64,000 nucleotides of DNA from Paraconiothyrium sp. Pb-2020 (lineage: Eukaryota > Ascomycota > Dothideomycetes > Pleosporales > Didymosphaeriaceae). Positions within the stretch are counted from its first letter, which is position 1. Each line of letters starts with the position of its first letter. The position numbers and the translations under genes are program-made. Where the stretch lies: NCBI GenBank assembly GCA_022419385.1, contig JAJUBI010000007.1, positions 33,768 through 97,767 on the forward strand. Reading direction: 5' to 3'. A model generated the notes under the pieces. It was not told where the DNA came from. It was given only the letters and a program-made list of their open reading frames with translations, and did not search any database. Of the stretch, positions 29,301 through 43,100 are shown piece by piece.

Positions 29301-29871
29301 GCAGCTTTTAACTCTACTTCTTTCTAATCTAGCTTAGTCTTAAGAAACGCTAACTATTAATTCTCTACTTATTAAGAAGTTTCTTCTACTTCTAAAGTTA
29401 TAATACCTTAGCTTAGGCTATAGCTAGAGTATCTAGAATTACTTTTAAGCCTTCTTAGCCTTAGCCAGTTTAGCTTAAATTTTGGCTTAGGAGTAACTAG
29501 TATTATATACTAAGAATAATTAGTTCTAAAGAAGAAATTACAACTAACTATATACTTTTAGTAATAGATACGCTATTAATATTGCAAGAACCTTAAACGT
29601 TAGAATAAATATAGGCTTTATAAGTAGAACACCTAGGTGTATTACATAGTAAAAGTATATAAGAAATTTTAAGCCTATTATAATAAAAATAAGGTATAGC
29701 TAGAAATCTATAATAACCTATTTTATTAGTAAGAGTAAGTCGTTTGTTGGTCTTATAAGAAGGTATAAAGGGCGACGATAAACTACTATATAATAGGGCT
29801 TACCCTACTAATATAGTATAACCCCTGCAACAGATAAATCTTTAGGCCGAAGATATAGAAGGGGGAGATAG

Positions 29872-30334
29872 TATTATAGCTGCTATACTATAATAAAATT
29901 ACAGGAACTAATATAATAACAGCAGTAACTAGTTAGATTATAAGGACAAGTATTATAATTATAGGTTAGATACTAAGTATAATATAGACACGTAATTAAG
30001 GTTACGTAATTAGATCTGTAAATCTATAGAACAGAGCTATAGAGCCTAGATTTATAGAATTTATATACAGAGCCTATAGAGCCTAGATTAGATAGTAGTA
30101 TATAGAGATAACAGATTACTACTAGTAATCTCTTATTATTAATCTATAATATAGTTTACTATATCTAGTTTTCTTACAGAAGATTACCCTTAAGTCTTTA
30201 GTAACACATTCTTATTATAGTAATTAATTAACGCTTACCTATATATAACTTCTATAATTCTGTACGCTACTTATCTCTTAACAGAACCCTAACTGGGCCG
30301 TGGCTTACTACAGTGTTAAGAAGGCCCCGTTACA
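29872..30334 (+). repeat. 3' LTR of chromodomain element copy 2
   Basis: Begins TATTATAGCTGCTATACTA after the purine tract gaagggggagatag and ends GGCCCCGTTACA, 463 bp. It is homologous to the 5' LTR. Confidence 0.88.
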
Positions 30335-30339
30335 ATTAG
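30335..30339. repeat. 5-bp target-site duplication, right copy (ATTAG)
   Basis: Identical to 23,300-23,304. It marks the insertion point in the third-lineage element. Confidence 0.85.
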
Positions 30340-31660
30340 GCTACTACCTATTTATATATCTAATATATATCTAGTCTAATAATTTAAATTTTTTTATAAT
30401 AATCCTAGGCTTAGTGTGTAGGTTTCCTATAGACCTAGTATTTTTTTTTAGTTACTCTATATACTACTATTCTGCCTAATACTTCTAGATAGCTATTCTT
30501 ATTTACCCCTCTATAGAGGTCTATAAGCTCTATTTGTAGAGATTCTACCTTAGTATCTAGTATTATATTATTATTCTAAATTTTACCTAATTTAGGTATT
30601 TTAGGGCGTAGTATTACTATTACTACTCTAATAATCTAGGCTTTTCTTTCTTAGACTATCTTCTTTAGGCACTCTTTCTTAAAGTGCCCTTATTTACTAT
30701 AGGTTAAATAGGCTTTTTTCTAAAAGTATTATTATTAGATTTTGTTCTATTTCTTTTATTATAGGGTTTACTTTTTCTTTTCTTAAGCTTTATCCTCTAT
30801 AATAATATCTCTATTCTTATTTTACCTATCTTCTTATTAGGTTTTTTTTAAGTTTACCTTTTATTTTATAACTGGCTTCTCTAGTTCTTTCTTCTCTAGG
30901 TAGTATTTATATAGGTATTAGTCTATTTTAACTAATAGCTTAATTAAGTCTTTAAGACTTTTAGCCTTTCTATAGTATACTAACTTATTTTTTATAGTCT
31001 CCTTTAGCTTATTATAGAAGGCTACTTATAGTAGAGTATTATTCTATACAATTTAGGCTTATAACTTATAAAATTTAGCTATATATTTACTAGCTAAGCT
31101 TTTCTATTTAAGGCGCTAAATTAATCTTTTTACTTATTATTTCTTATCTATATTACTAAATATAACTTTAATTTATTTCTTAATTTTTTTCTAGAACCTA
31201 AAAACCTTAGTAGTTTCTTCTTCCTATTTATTAGGTCTAGTCTTATATACTAGAAAGTTATTTATTAAAGGTCTTATTTATTAAGCAGCTTTGCCCTTTA
31301 TATATAATCTAGCAGCTAGTATCTTAGTATAGTTATTACTAAATATATTAGAATTATATTGGCAGTATAGGTCTATATTAGTAAAAAAGGTTTTAAGGTC
31401 TACCTTCTCTCTATTATATAGCTCTAGTACTTTAAACTATATTTTGGCTAGTGCAACTATTAGGGTAGAAGGTATAGTTAATACCTCTACTATATTTTAA
31501 AGTTTCTATATTTCTACTGCTTAAGTAGCTAGTAGTACTACTAGATTAGTTACTAGCCTAAAAGCTATACTTTCTATTAGGGCCCTTAACCTAGTTAAGC
31601 TTAAGAGTGTTGCTATAATATCTTAAATATCTAGTAGTTAAAGTATTATAAGGGGGATTC
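30335..31660 (-). mobile_element. Third Ty3/gypsy lineage, gag part, minus strand
   Basis: This is the continuation of the element at 19,230-23,304. On the minus strand a zinc-knuckle block (YSKQGHFKKECLK-like once altered codons are read through) lies at 30,664-30,714, followed leftward by the protease side. A Gag-like region extends to about 31,650, near the less altered patch at 31,650-31,700. RIP has closed all frames. Confidence 0.7.
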
Positions 31661-33214
31661 CACATACCTAACCTAGGACGGCCTTACGGGTATTTAGTAA
31701 ATAAGAGTAAATAGATAATAAGGGGTATAAGAATATTCTAACCCTACTATAAAAAGTAAGGTAATAATTATATAAGAAGACTAATAGATCTTATATAAAA
31801 GATATGCTTTAATTTTAACTATAAAAGTTAACTAAAAAAAATAGAAAATACTTAGAGAACTGTCTTAACTATATACTATTCTTTATTATTCTTATAATCT
31901 CTTACTTTACTATACTCTAGAGGATTATATCCCCTTAGTAGAAGTATCTTAAGTAATTCTACTAAGCTTACTTACTCTTAGGATTCTACCTTTTTAGCGG
32001 GAGCCTAGTTATATAATATATTACCTAATTAGCCCTACTAACTAGCGTCTATTCTCTAGTTAGTAATAAAGGTGTTGCTAATATCCTATATATAATTATT
32101 TCCCTTTACTAGGTCTTAATCTATTATAATTATAATATATTTCTTCTTTTTATATTTCTTTTAATCTTACTATCTTTACTAATTTCTTTTCTTTCTTTAG
32201 CTAGTGTGGCTTTTCTTCTACTAATTAATATCTAATTTAGAAGCTTTATTATTATTTATTATATCTAATTCTTTATACACATTAATATATATAGAATATT
32301 AGAATTCTTATTAAACCTATAAATACATTTATTATTATAATAACTTATATAGTCTATATTTAGATAGGTCTCCTATTCTTCTTATATATATAAGCTATTA
32401 TATATATAGTAAGTGCTATATTTTAAGCATTATTTATATTAGAAAAATAAGTTATTATATTTATCCTATAGATACTTATTACATTTATTAATTAGGTAGT
32501 TATACTATTTCTAGTAATATTACTACTTACACTATAGTTATTTACCTCTATATAATTCTTTAGCTTAGTAATAAATTAGGTACTAATTATATTTACATAT
32601 TACCTATTAGATATTTATATAATATAGGTATTAGTAGTCTAGGTAGTACTATAGTAAGTATTTAGAGTCCTTATTTTAAAAGCTTATATTAGAGTTTTAG
32701 TAAGTATATTAGTGGTCCGCCTATTCTCTATTATCTAGTGTAACAATTTCCGTTTAGTGTTAGTTATAATACTCTAGTAGTATAGAGAATAAAGATATAA
32801 TTATTATAGGTAAGAGTATTACTTTTCTATCTCTTAGTTAGATTTATAGTTTATCTAAATAGTTCTATATATTTAGATAGTCTATAAAGGTTATTTCCTT
32901 ACCTTTTACTTATAGGTAAGATATTAGAGACTATTAAACTAGTTTAATATTCTTATTTTAGTCTTTCTCTACATTCTTATATAGTTATAAATTTTAGAAA
33001 TCCTCTAATTCTAATTTATTAAGCTTTAACTTACTAATAGTATCTATAACTATCTATTCTTTATTCTCTCTATTCTATAGAATAGATAGTACGTTTAACT
33101 ATCTAATAACCTTATTCTTAAATCTATAGTTTCTAGTAATATAGCCTAGTTTACTATATATAAAATATATATATATTTTAGTTCCCTAGTAGGTTCTATC
33201 TAAAATACACTAAG
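31661..33214. other. AT-rich sequence without assignable features
   Basis: This stretch lies between the third-lineage gag and the first LTR of the minus-strand array. It should include the 5' LTR of the third-lineage element, but I could not match it to a partner near 19,200. Two less altered patches stand out, near 31,650-31,700 (acctaggacggccttacggg) and 32,715-32,760 (gtggtccgcc, caatttccgttt). No coding remnant is recognised. Confidence 0.4.
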
Positions 33215-33677
33215 TGTAATAGGGCCTTTTTAACACTGTAGTAAGCCGCGGCCTAGTTAGGGTTCTAGTAAGAGATAAGTAGCGTGTAGGGTTATATAAG
33301 TTATATATAGATAAATGTTAATTAATTACTATAATAAGAATATATTGCTAAAGACTTAAAGGTAATTTTCTATAAGAAAACTAGATATAGTAAACTATAT
33401 TATAGATTAATAATAAGAAATTACTAGTAGTAATCTATTATCTCTATATACTACTATCTAACTTAGGCTCTATAGACTCTATATATAGATTTTATAGATC
33501 TAGGCTCTATAGCTCTATTTTATAGATCTATAAATCTAATTATATAATTCTAATTATGTGTTTATATTGTGCTTAGCATCTAACCCGTAATTATAATACT
33601 TATCTATATAATCTAACTAGTTACTGCTGTTATTATATTAGTTTCTATAATTCTATTATAGTATAGTAGCTATAATA
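33215..33677 (-). repeat. Chromodomain-family LTR, left end of minus-strand array
   Basis: Reads TGTAATAGGGCC...GTATAGTAGCTATAATA, the reverse complement of the family LTR, 463 bp. The adjoining tctccccctt is the complement of the polypurine tract, so this is the 3' LTR of the element to its right. Confidence 0.87.
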
Positions 33678-36600
33678 CTATCTCCCCCTTCTATATCTTT
33701 AGCCTAAAGATTTATCTATTATAGGGGTTGTACTATATTAGTAGGGTAAGCCCTATTATATAGTAGTTTATTATTGCCCTTTATACCTTCTTACAAAACA
33801 ACAAATAATTTACTCTTACTAATAAAATAGGTTATTATAGATTTCTAGCTATACCTTATTCTTATTAATAGGCTTAAAATTTCTTATATACTTTTACTAT
33901 ATAATATACTTAGGTATTCTGCTTATAAAGCCTATGTTTATTCTAATATTTAAGGTTCTTATAATATTAATAGTATATCTATTACTAAAAGTATATAGTT
34001 AGTTATAATTTCTTCTTTAGAACTAATTATTTTAGTGTAATACTAGTTACTTAAGCTAAAATTTAAGCTAAACTAGCTAAGGCTAAAAAGGCTTAAAAAG
34101 TAATTCTAGATACCTTAGCTATAGCCTAAGCTAAGGTATTATAACTTTAGAAGTAGAAGAAACTTCTTAATAAGTAGGAGAATTAATAGTTAGTGTTTCT
34201 TAAAGCTAAGCTAGATTAGAAAAAAGTAGAGTTAAAAGCCGCTAGTTTATAAGAATAGTTCTAAGAAGGGTAAAGTAGTTTCTTAAAATACTACTTATAC
34301 CTTCTCTAATAGTAGTAATTTTTATAGTTTACTATAAAGTAATCTAACTTTTAGTCTAATATCTCTAGGCTTTCTTTAAGAGATTAGTTTAGTTAATATT
34401 TCTCTAACTTTTAGGGTAGTTAAGGTTACTTTCTAGTTTCTAGGTATTATTTTATAGGTTTCCTTCTTGTCACGTTCTAGCTATTTAACTTTAGTAATTT
34501 AACTATTTACTAGTTAGTATCTATTAATACTTACTACTTTCTATTCTTCTTACTATTCTCTATATATGTCTACTTTATAAACTATAGGTTCTATATTCTA
34601 TAGTGCCTTTTCTAAGAGGGCTATATAGAATACTAGGTATATTTTTATACTATTTAGAAGTTATAATTTAAATAAAACTAGAGTAATTTGTCTAGAACCT
34701 TATATAGTCTAATTTTTAGGTAGTCTAGTTTATTTAATAGTTATTTACTAGCAATATTTTTTTATAGTAGCTAGACTTTCTCTTCCTTTTCTAGCGTAGG
34801 CGTAGGCTTATACTTAAGATTATAGTATTTCCCTATTTTTTCTTATAGAAATATAGCGTCTTACTAGAGTTAGCTATAAATTTATATAATTTTCTTAGCC
34901 TATTATTCTCTATCTATGCTCTAAGACCTTATAGTTCTAGATACTTAGTAGGCTACTAGGTTAAATCTAGTTTATAAAGAAATGTAAAACTCTAGTAGCA
35001 CTATATTATAAGCTGTTATAGGCTAGTTGTGCTATAGAAAGCAACTCTACCTAGTTATTCTATTAATAGTTTAGGTAATACCTAAGAAACTATTCTACTA
35101 TTTAGTTTATTTATTCTGTCTACCTATCTATTTATAAATAATAGGCTATTAATATGCTGTGCTTAATACCTATAAGGGTAAATACTATTTACTAGAACTT
35201 AGATATAAAGTAAATATCTCTATCTATAATAATTTTATCTAGAGCTCTATATTATGCTATTACTATAGAAGTAAAGTAGAAAGCTATATACTCTACTTTA
35301 CTAACCTCTTTATATAGTAAGAAGTATGCGTACTTAGTTACTTTATTAATAATAACTATAATTCTATTATATTCTACCTTATTATCTAGGTTCTTAGATT
35401 TTAGTAGTCCTGTAATAAAGTCTATTATAACTATACCCTATAGTTAATTAGAAACTTTTATAGGTTATAGTTGTCTATACAGCGCGTGCCTATTTAGTTT
35501 ATTTAGTAGTAGTTAGCACAGTTAGTAAGACTTCTATAACTATCTATTAGGCTTAAGAAGTAGTAGTCCCTTATTAGTTATTCTATTATTTATTTAATTC
35601 CTAGTGCTGTATACCGGTGCCTTTAGAATTATCTTATAAATTATATTAAATCTTAGCAGGAACAAAGATTCTATTAAAGACCTTATAGATATTATTCTTA
35701 TATTTTATTTCTATAGGTAGGTAGCTTATATTCTTATTACTAATTGCTATTTTCTTTTTAATCTAGTTATACTATATACTAGTCTAGGTTTCTATTATTA
35801 CTGCCAGCTTTAGTATATTATAGATAATAGTACTATCTTTATTAAATTAAAGTAGGGCCCTTAATACTTTAGCTTTTTCTTATAAGTTAGGTCTTCTACT
35901 TAAGGTATCTACCTAAAGGTTTTCCATTTCTTAGGTGTGTATAATCTTAAAATTATATATTAATAGAGTCTATACCTATCTTACTTACTAGGGTATAAAG
36001 GCCTTATTTATTATAAACCCTATTAAGTTTTATAGTCTAAAAAGACTATGTTAGTATTTTATACCTTAAAGGTAAGTTCTCTATTCTTTAAATACTTTAA
36101 CTATTACTAATATTTCTTTATTATAGATATTATAGTTAAGTTTAGCTTTTTATATTTTTTAGAAGTAATAGCTATATAGGCTTTTTATCTATTTCTAGAT
36201 CTTACTAGAGTAAGTATACTCTATAGCAAAATTTAATATATCTATCTCTAGTATAGTAGGATAGTAGAGATTAAAGATTTATAAAAGGTTTCTTAGTAAA
36301 TTCTTTCTTAAGTTAATCTATTACTTATTAGCATTTATCTATCTATTTAAAGGGTACTTCTTTCTTTATTAGCCTTATAAGGGGCTCTATTATCTTTGTC
36401 TAGTCTAGAATAAACTTTCTATAATAGTTATAAAATTTAAAAAAATTAGATATCTTAATATTTTTTAGTTTCTCTAATCTAAAATCTTCTTATAGTTTTT
36501 TTTCTTAATCTTAAGCTTTCTAGGTTTACTATAAACCTAGAAAGATAGTTTAGGTAATATAGAATTTATATTTCTTAAGCTTTAGATATAGCTTAGCTTT

Positions 36601-39600
36601 ACTTATATAGTTTAGTACTTCTTCTATATACTTTTAGTAGTCTTGTTTTATTATAAGTATATTAAGATATTATCTAGGTATACTATAGTATACTTACTAA
36701 TATATCCTTAGAGCACAGTGTTAATTTACTCTAAAAGATAGCTAGGGTTTAGTAAGCCTAAAGGGATAATATTATACTTAAATAACCCTAACTTTATTCT
36801 AAAGGCGTTTTCTATTCCTTACCTTTCTTTATTCTAATTTAGTAGTACGCATTCTTTATATTAAGTAGGTAAAATTTTTACGTCTTAGAGTTAGTCTTAT
36901 AAATCTAAGATTAAGGGTAATAGGTACCTATCTTTAATTATAATAGTATTTATTTTTCTAAAGTTAATATAGAACTATAGTTCTGGTTGTCTTCTTTTCT
37001 ATAAAGGTAACTCTATAAGCGCAGAAGACTAAGAAGGCTAATATATTTATTTAAGATTATTCTTAATATATATTTAGTAACCTTAAGCTCTATTTAGTTA
37101 TTTTATATACTAGTCCCTATATAGGTTGTTTTCTTTCTCTAGTCTAATTTTGCAGTTCTATTTAGTGTGTTCTAGAAGGTATCCTTCTAGTTTATTAAAG
37201 ATATCTGTAAACCTCTAGTATTAGCTAGTATCCTAGGGTAGTTTCTTATTTGCTGCTAACTAGTATAGGTATTAGACTTATTTTGTTCCTAGTAGATAGT
37301 TAGGTTAACCTATTTTAGCTATAGTATTTTAGAATTACGTCTTGCTAATTATCTATTTAGCTAAGTCTATAATAAAGTTGTTAATAACTAGTCCTTTAGA
37401 TAGAAAGGTTTCTAGTGTAGTTTTATATAGATTTTCTAAAAAGGTAGTCTCTTAATATTAAATAGGTTCTTTTCTCTATTTTATTATATAGTGAGCCCTT
37501 TATCTCTATAAAGTTCTTAGAGATAAAGTTTTATATTACTCTACTATTAATTATTACTCTAATTAGTTTTCTATAGTATTCTCCTTAAATTATAATATAT
37601 AGTCCTTATATACCTCTTAAGGCTTCTTTGCCTTTTAGCTAATACTTTATCTATATTTTCTTAGCTATATACTAAGGGCATTATTCTTAGGGCACTTATA
37701 CTAAGGTTGCCCTTTTATACATTTAATTAGTAAGAGGGGTCTAGGGGCTAGTACTAGGTATCCCTATACTTCTTTTCTAGGGCTATCTATATACTTTGTC
37801 CCTTAGAATAGGTTATTATAGGGGTTATCTATTACCATATTAGAAAGGTAATATTTCCTCTTTAGTATTAGGTATATTAGGTAATTGTCTATAATATATA
37901 ATATCTATAATAACTTATAATGTCTAGGTATTTAGTTAGTGTTTAGAGATTATCCCCTTCTATTAGTTTTATTAGTCTATCTAAGCGTTCTTCCCTAATT
38001 AGGATCTAGTACTTTATTATAACTTAAGGTGTATAAGCTTTATCTACCTACTTAATTTTATTAGTAATCTGGCCTATTCTTATTTATTTAGTATTTCCTT
38101 ACTAGAACTATATTTTATTCTACTTATTTATTAAAGCTTATAAACTTTATATTTTATAGAAACTAGATCTTCTAGTTTTTATAAACCTTATAGATAGTTT
38201 TCCTATACAAATTCTTATAATAGAAGTATAAGCCCTTAATTATTTATTATATATCTTTAGTCTTAACTAGTCTAGCTACCTTATATATTAGTCCTGTAGG
38301 CTAGAAGTATTTAATTCCCCTATAGATATTTTGCTAGGGGATATAGGTACCTTCTATACTAGTAATAAGAGAAAGGGCTTCTCCCCTTAGAGTTAACTAG
38401 AATAGGGTATTACTAATTTATCTAAGTTACTATCTTCTCTATTATTATTAGATTTGCTTTCTAAATCTTTAGTATTATAAATTCTAGAACCTAGGTTTTT
38501 ACTTCTTAGCTATAAAATTTTATCCTTTTAAGTTGCTGCTAGCCTTTCTCTATAGGCTAGTACCTATGTCCTTTTTTATCTTTATATATAATATATATTA
38601 TCTAGAAATACTTAGCCTAATAGGTAGTTTTATATTTCTTACTACTAGCTAGTTTCTCTTTAGTTTTCTTTAAGGTTTCTGCTTCTTTAGTTTCTTCTTA
38701 GTACCTTTTACAGACTTTTCCTAGCTTTTTTTTAGGCAGTTTCTAGTAATATAGCCCTTTTTACTATAGCTAAAGTAAGCCCTTCTTATATTACTTTTCT
38801 TTTATTATTCTAACTTAATCCCTTTTCTTTATTGCATCTAAGACTATTAGATCCCCTTTATTATAGGTTTTATAGTTTTAGCTATTTACGCTATATCTGC
38901 TTTCTTCTTTATTATCTTATTTCTATAGAATAACTTATTATCTACTTAGACAGCTTATTTAATTATTATAGATAGAGTTAGTTTCTCTATCTAATTATTT
39001 ATATCTAATATCTAACTTAAGTTCTTTATAGAACTTCTATATTAGAGCTTATTCCCTATAGTCTAAGACTTTATTAGCTAGCTATTTAAACACTAATATA
39101 TACTACTACTGTTTAGTCTATTAGAGCTTTAAGAGTTTTATTTAGCTATATATTCTGTTTAATATTACTAAAGGTTAGTTAGAGTTTTTACTTAAAGTAA
39201 ATACTTATAAAGATAAGGTTAGTTTCTATTTTTTAGTTATCTACTTAGTTTATTTCTAGTCTATAAGGTAACTATTAAATAGTCTATTACTTACCTATAA
39301 AGTAGGTTACTATATAAGCCACCTTCTAATCTTTCTCTAAGGTATTCTTAATTTAAATCTAAATAGAGAATATAGAGGCTAGGAACCCCTAAGCTTAGTT
39401 CTTATTCTATTAAACTTTTTAAATTAGCTAGTTTTAAGGGTCTGCTCCTTATTCTAAGTTCTATTTACTAGATTTATTCTTTTATTATTTTATAGCCCTT
39501 CCCCTTTCTCTAATATAACTTTTACTTATTTACTAACTTATTATAGGCATCTTTTTGCCTTTAGTTTTCTTTATTTAGGTAGTTAAGTTGTTCTTTATCT

Positions 39601-39707
39601 AGACTAGGTCTGTTAGGTTAATAACGTTGTCGTTTACTGTAGGAGCTATTATTTAGTAAGGGTAACTTAGGTATATACCTATAGAGACTCTTAAATAATT
39701 ATTAAAG
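33678..39707 (-). pseudogene. Dead gag-pol of chromodomain family, array unit a
   Basis: This is an internal region in minus orientation. Visible are chromodomain-like sequence near 34,425-34,520, integrase about 34,950-35,450, reverse transcriptase about 36,500-37,000 and the zinc knuckle near 38,725-38,770. It matches copies 1 and 2 along its length. Gln-to-stop changes and small indels close all frames. Confidence 0.8.
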
Positions 39708-40156
39708 TATAATAAGGCCTTCTTAACACTATAGTAAGCCGGCCTAGTTAGGGTTCTAGTAAGAGATAAGTAGTATAGGTTTATAAGTTATATAGCAGTA
39801 AACATTAATTAATTACTATAATAAGAATGTATTACTAAAGACTTAAAGGTAATCTTCTATAAAAAACTAGATATAGTAAACTATATTATAGATTAATAAT
39901 AAGAATTACTAGTAGTAATCTGTTATCTCTATATACTACTATCTAACCTAGGCTCTATAGGCTCTATATATAATTCTATAGATTAGGCTTTATAGCTCTG
40001 TCTATAAATCTATAGATCTAATTATATAACCTTAATTATATACTATATTATACTTAGCATCTAACCCGTAATTGTAATACTTATTTATATATCTAACTAG
40101 TTACTACTGTTATTACGTTAGTTCCTATAATTCTATATAGTATAGCAGCTATAACA
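39708..40156 (-). repeat. Chromodomain-family LTR shared by the two array units
   Basis: Reads TATAATAAGGCC...TATAGCAGCTATAACA, 449 bp. On its left is the start of the internal region of unit a. On its right is the complementary polypurine tract (ctatctccccctt) of unit b. It therefore serves as 5' LTR of one unit and 3' LTR of the other. Confidence 0.87.
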
Positions 40157-43100
40157 CTATCTCCCCCTTTTATATCTTTGGCCTAAAGATTTATCTATTG
40201 TAGAGGTTATACTATATTAGCGGGGCGAGCCCTATTATATAGTAGTTTATTATCGCCCTTTATACCTTCTTATAAAACTAATAAATGACTTACTCTTGCT
40301 AATAAAATAGGTTATTATAGGTTTCTGGCTATACCTTGTTCTTATTATAATAGGCTTAAAATTCCTTATATACTTTTACTATATAATATACCTAGGCGTT
40401 CTACTTATAAAGCTATATTTATTCTAATATTTAAGGTTCTTATAATATTAATGGCGTGTCTATTACTAAAAGTATATAGTTAGTTATAATTTCTTCTTTA
40501 GAACTAATTATTCTTAGTGCGTAATACTAGTTACTTCTAAGCTAAAATTTAAGCTAAACTAGCTAAGGCTAAGAAGGCTTAAAAAGTAATTCTAGATACC
40601 CTAGCTATAGCCTAAGCTAAGGTATTATAACTTTAGAAGCAGAAGGAGTTTCTTAATAAGTAAAAAAATTAATAGTTAGTGTTTCTTAAGGCTAAGCTAG
40701 ATTAGAAAGAAGTAGAGTTAAAAGCTACTAGTTTATAGAATAGTTCTAAGAAGGGCAAAGTAGCCTCTTAAGATACTATTTATACCTTCTTTAATAGTAG
40801 CGATCTTTATAGTTTACTGTAAGGCAATTTAGCCCTTAGTTTAATATCTCTAGGCTTTCTTTAAGAGATTAGTTTAGTTAATATTTCTCTAACTTCTTAG
40901 AGTAGTTAAGGTTGCTTTCTAGTTCCTAAGTATTATTCTATAGGTTTCCTTTCTTGTCGCGTTCTAGCCATTTAACTTTGTAGTAATTCTAACTATTTAC
41001 TAGTTAGTATCTATTAATGCTTACTACTTTCTATTCTTCTTACTATTCTCTATATATATCTACTTTATAGACTATAGGTTTTACGTTCTGTAGTACCTTC
41101 TCTAAGAGGGCTATATAGAATACTAGGTATACCTTTATACTATTTAGAAGTTATAATTTAAATAATACTAGAGTAATTTGCTCTAGGACCTTATATAGTC
41201 TAATTTTTAAATAGTCTAGTTTATTTAACAGTTATTTACTAGTAATATTTTTTTATAGTAGCTAGACTTTCTCTTTCTTCTCTAGTGTAGGCATAGGCTT
41301 ATACTTAAAATTATAGTACTTCTTTATTTTTTCTTATAAAAATATAGCGTCTTACTAGAGTTAGCTGTAAATTTATATAATTTTCTTAGTTTATTATTCT
41401 CTATCTACACTCTAAGACCTTATAGTTTTAGATACTTAGTAAGCTGCTAGGTTAAATTTATAGTTTATAAAGAATAGTAAAACTCTAGTAGCACTATATT
41501 ATAAGCTATTATAGGCCAGTTGTGCTATAGGAAGTAACTCTACCTAGTTGTTTTATTAGTAGTTTAGGTAACACCTAAGGAACTATTCTACTATTTAATT
41601 TATTTTTTTATCTATCTATCTATTTATAAATAATACACTGTTAATATGCTATGCTTAATACCTATAAGGGCAAATATAGTTTACTAAAACTTAGAGGTAA
41701 AGTAGATATCTCTATTTATAATAATTTTGTCTAGAGCTCTATGTTGTGCTATTACTATAGAAGTAAAGTAGAAGGCTATATACTTTACTTTACTAATCTC
41801 TCTATATAGTAGAAAGTATGTATACTTAGTTGCTTTATTAATAATAACTATAATTCTGTTATACTCTACCTTATTATCTAGGTCCTTAGATTTTAGTAAT
41901 CCTGTAATAAAGTCTATTATAACTATACTCTATAGTTAATTAGAAACTTCTATAGGTTATAGTTATCTATATAGTGTATACCTATTTAGTTTATTTTAGT
42001 AGCAGTTAGCGCAGTCGCGTAAGACTTCTATAACTATCTATTAGGCTTAAGAGAAGTAGTAATCCCTTATTAGTTATTCTAATATTTATTTAATTTCTTA
42101 GTAGCTATATGCCGGTGCCTTATAGAATTATCTTAAAAACTTATATTAAATCTTAGTAGGAACAAAGATTCTATTAAAGACCTTATAAATATTATTCTTA
42201 TACCTTATTTCATAGGTAGGTAGCTTATATTTTTCTAAAATTACTATTTCTTTCTTAATCTAATTATGCCATATACTAGTCTAGGTTTCTATTATTACTA
42301 CCACTTTAGTATATTATAAATAATAGTACTGTTCTTATTAAATTAAAGTAGGGCTTCTAATACCTTAGCTTTTTCTTATAGGTTAGGTCTTCTACTTAAG
42401 GTATCTATCTAAAGGTTTTCTATTCCTTAGGTGTATAAATCTTAAAATTATATATTAATAGGGTTTGTGCCTACCTTACTTACTAGGGTATAAGGGCCTT
42501 ATTTATTACAAATCCTATTAAATTCTTATAGTCTAAAAGACTGGCGTTTAGTATTTTATACCTTAGAGGTAAGTCCTCTATTTCTTAAACACTTTAACTA
42601 TTACTAATATCTCCTTATATAGATATTATAGTTAAGTTTAGCCTTTTATATTTTTTAGAAGTAATAGCTGTATAGGTGCTTTTTATCTATTTCTGGATCT
42701 TGCTAGAGCAGGCATACTCCTATAGTAAAATTTAATATATCTGTCTCTAATATAGTAGGGTAGTAGGAATTAAAGATTTATAAAATAGGTTCTTTAGCAA
42801 ATTCTTTCTTAAGTTAATCTATTACTTATTAGTATTTATCTATCTATTTAAAGAGTACTTCCTTCTTAGTTAGTCTTATAAGAGGCTCTATTATCTTTAT
42901 TTAGTCTAGAATAAACTTCCTGCAATAGTTGTAAAATTCTAAGAAGAATTAGATATTCTTAATATTTTCTAGTTTTCTCTAATCTAAAATCTCCTAGAGC
43001 TTTGTTTATTTAATCTTAAACTTTCTAGGTTCTACTATAAACCCTAGAAAAATAGTTTAGGTAATATAAAATTTATATTTCTTAAGCTTTAGATATAGCT

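Larger units (their letters stand above)
23305..30334 (+). mobile_element. Chromodomain Ty3/gypsy element, copy 2, nested and youngest
   Basis: This is the same family as 679-7604, complete from LTR to LTR (about 7.0 kb) and flanked by a perfect ATTAG duplication. It interrupts the minus-strand third-lineage element between its pol and gag halves. Remnants are a zinc knuckle near 24,730-24,775, reverse transcriptase about 26,510-27,080, RNase H about 27,240-27,660, integrase about 28,110-28,620, and a chromodomain-like block at 29,035-29,150 (SYYKVKWLE, then SNLNCPKKLE). RIP damage is present but lighter than in copy 1; more CpG and CpA sites survive. It has no open polyprotein frame. Confidence 0.92.
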
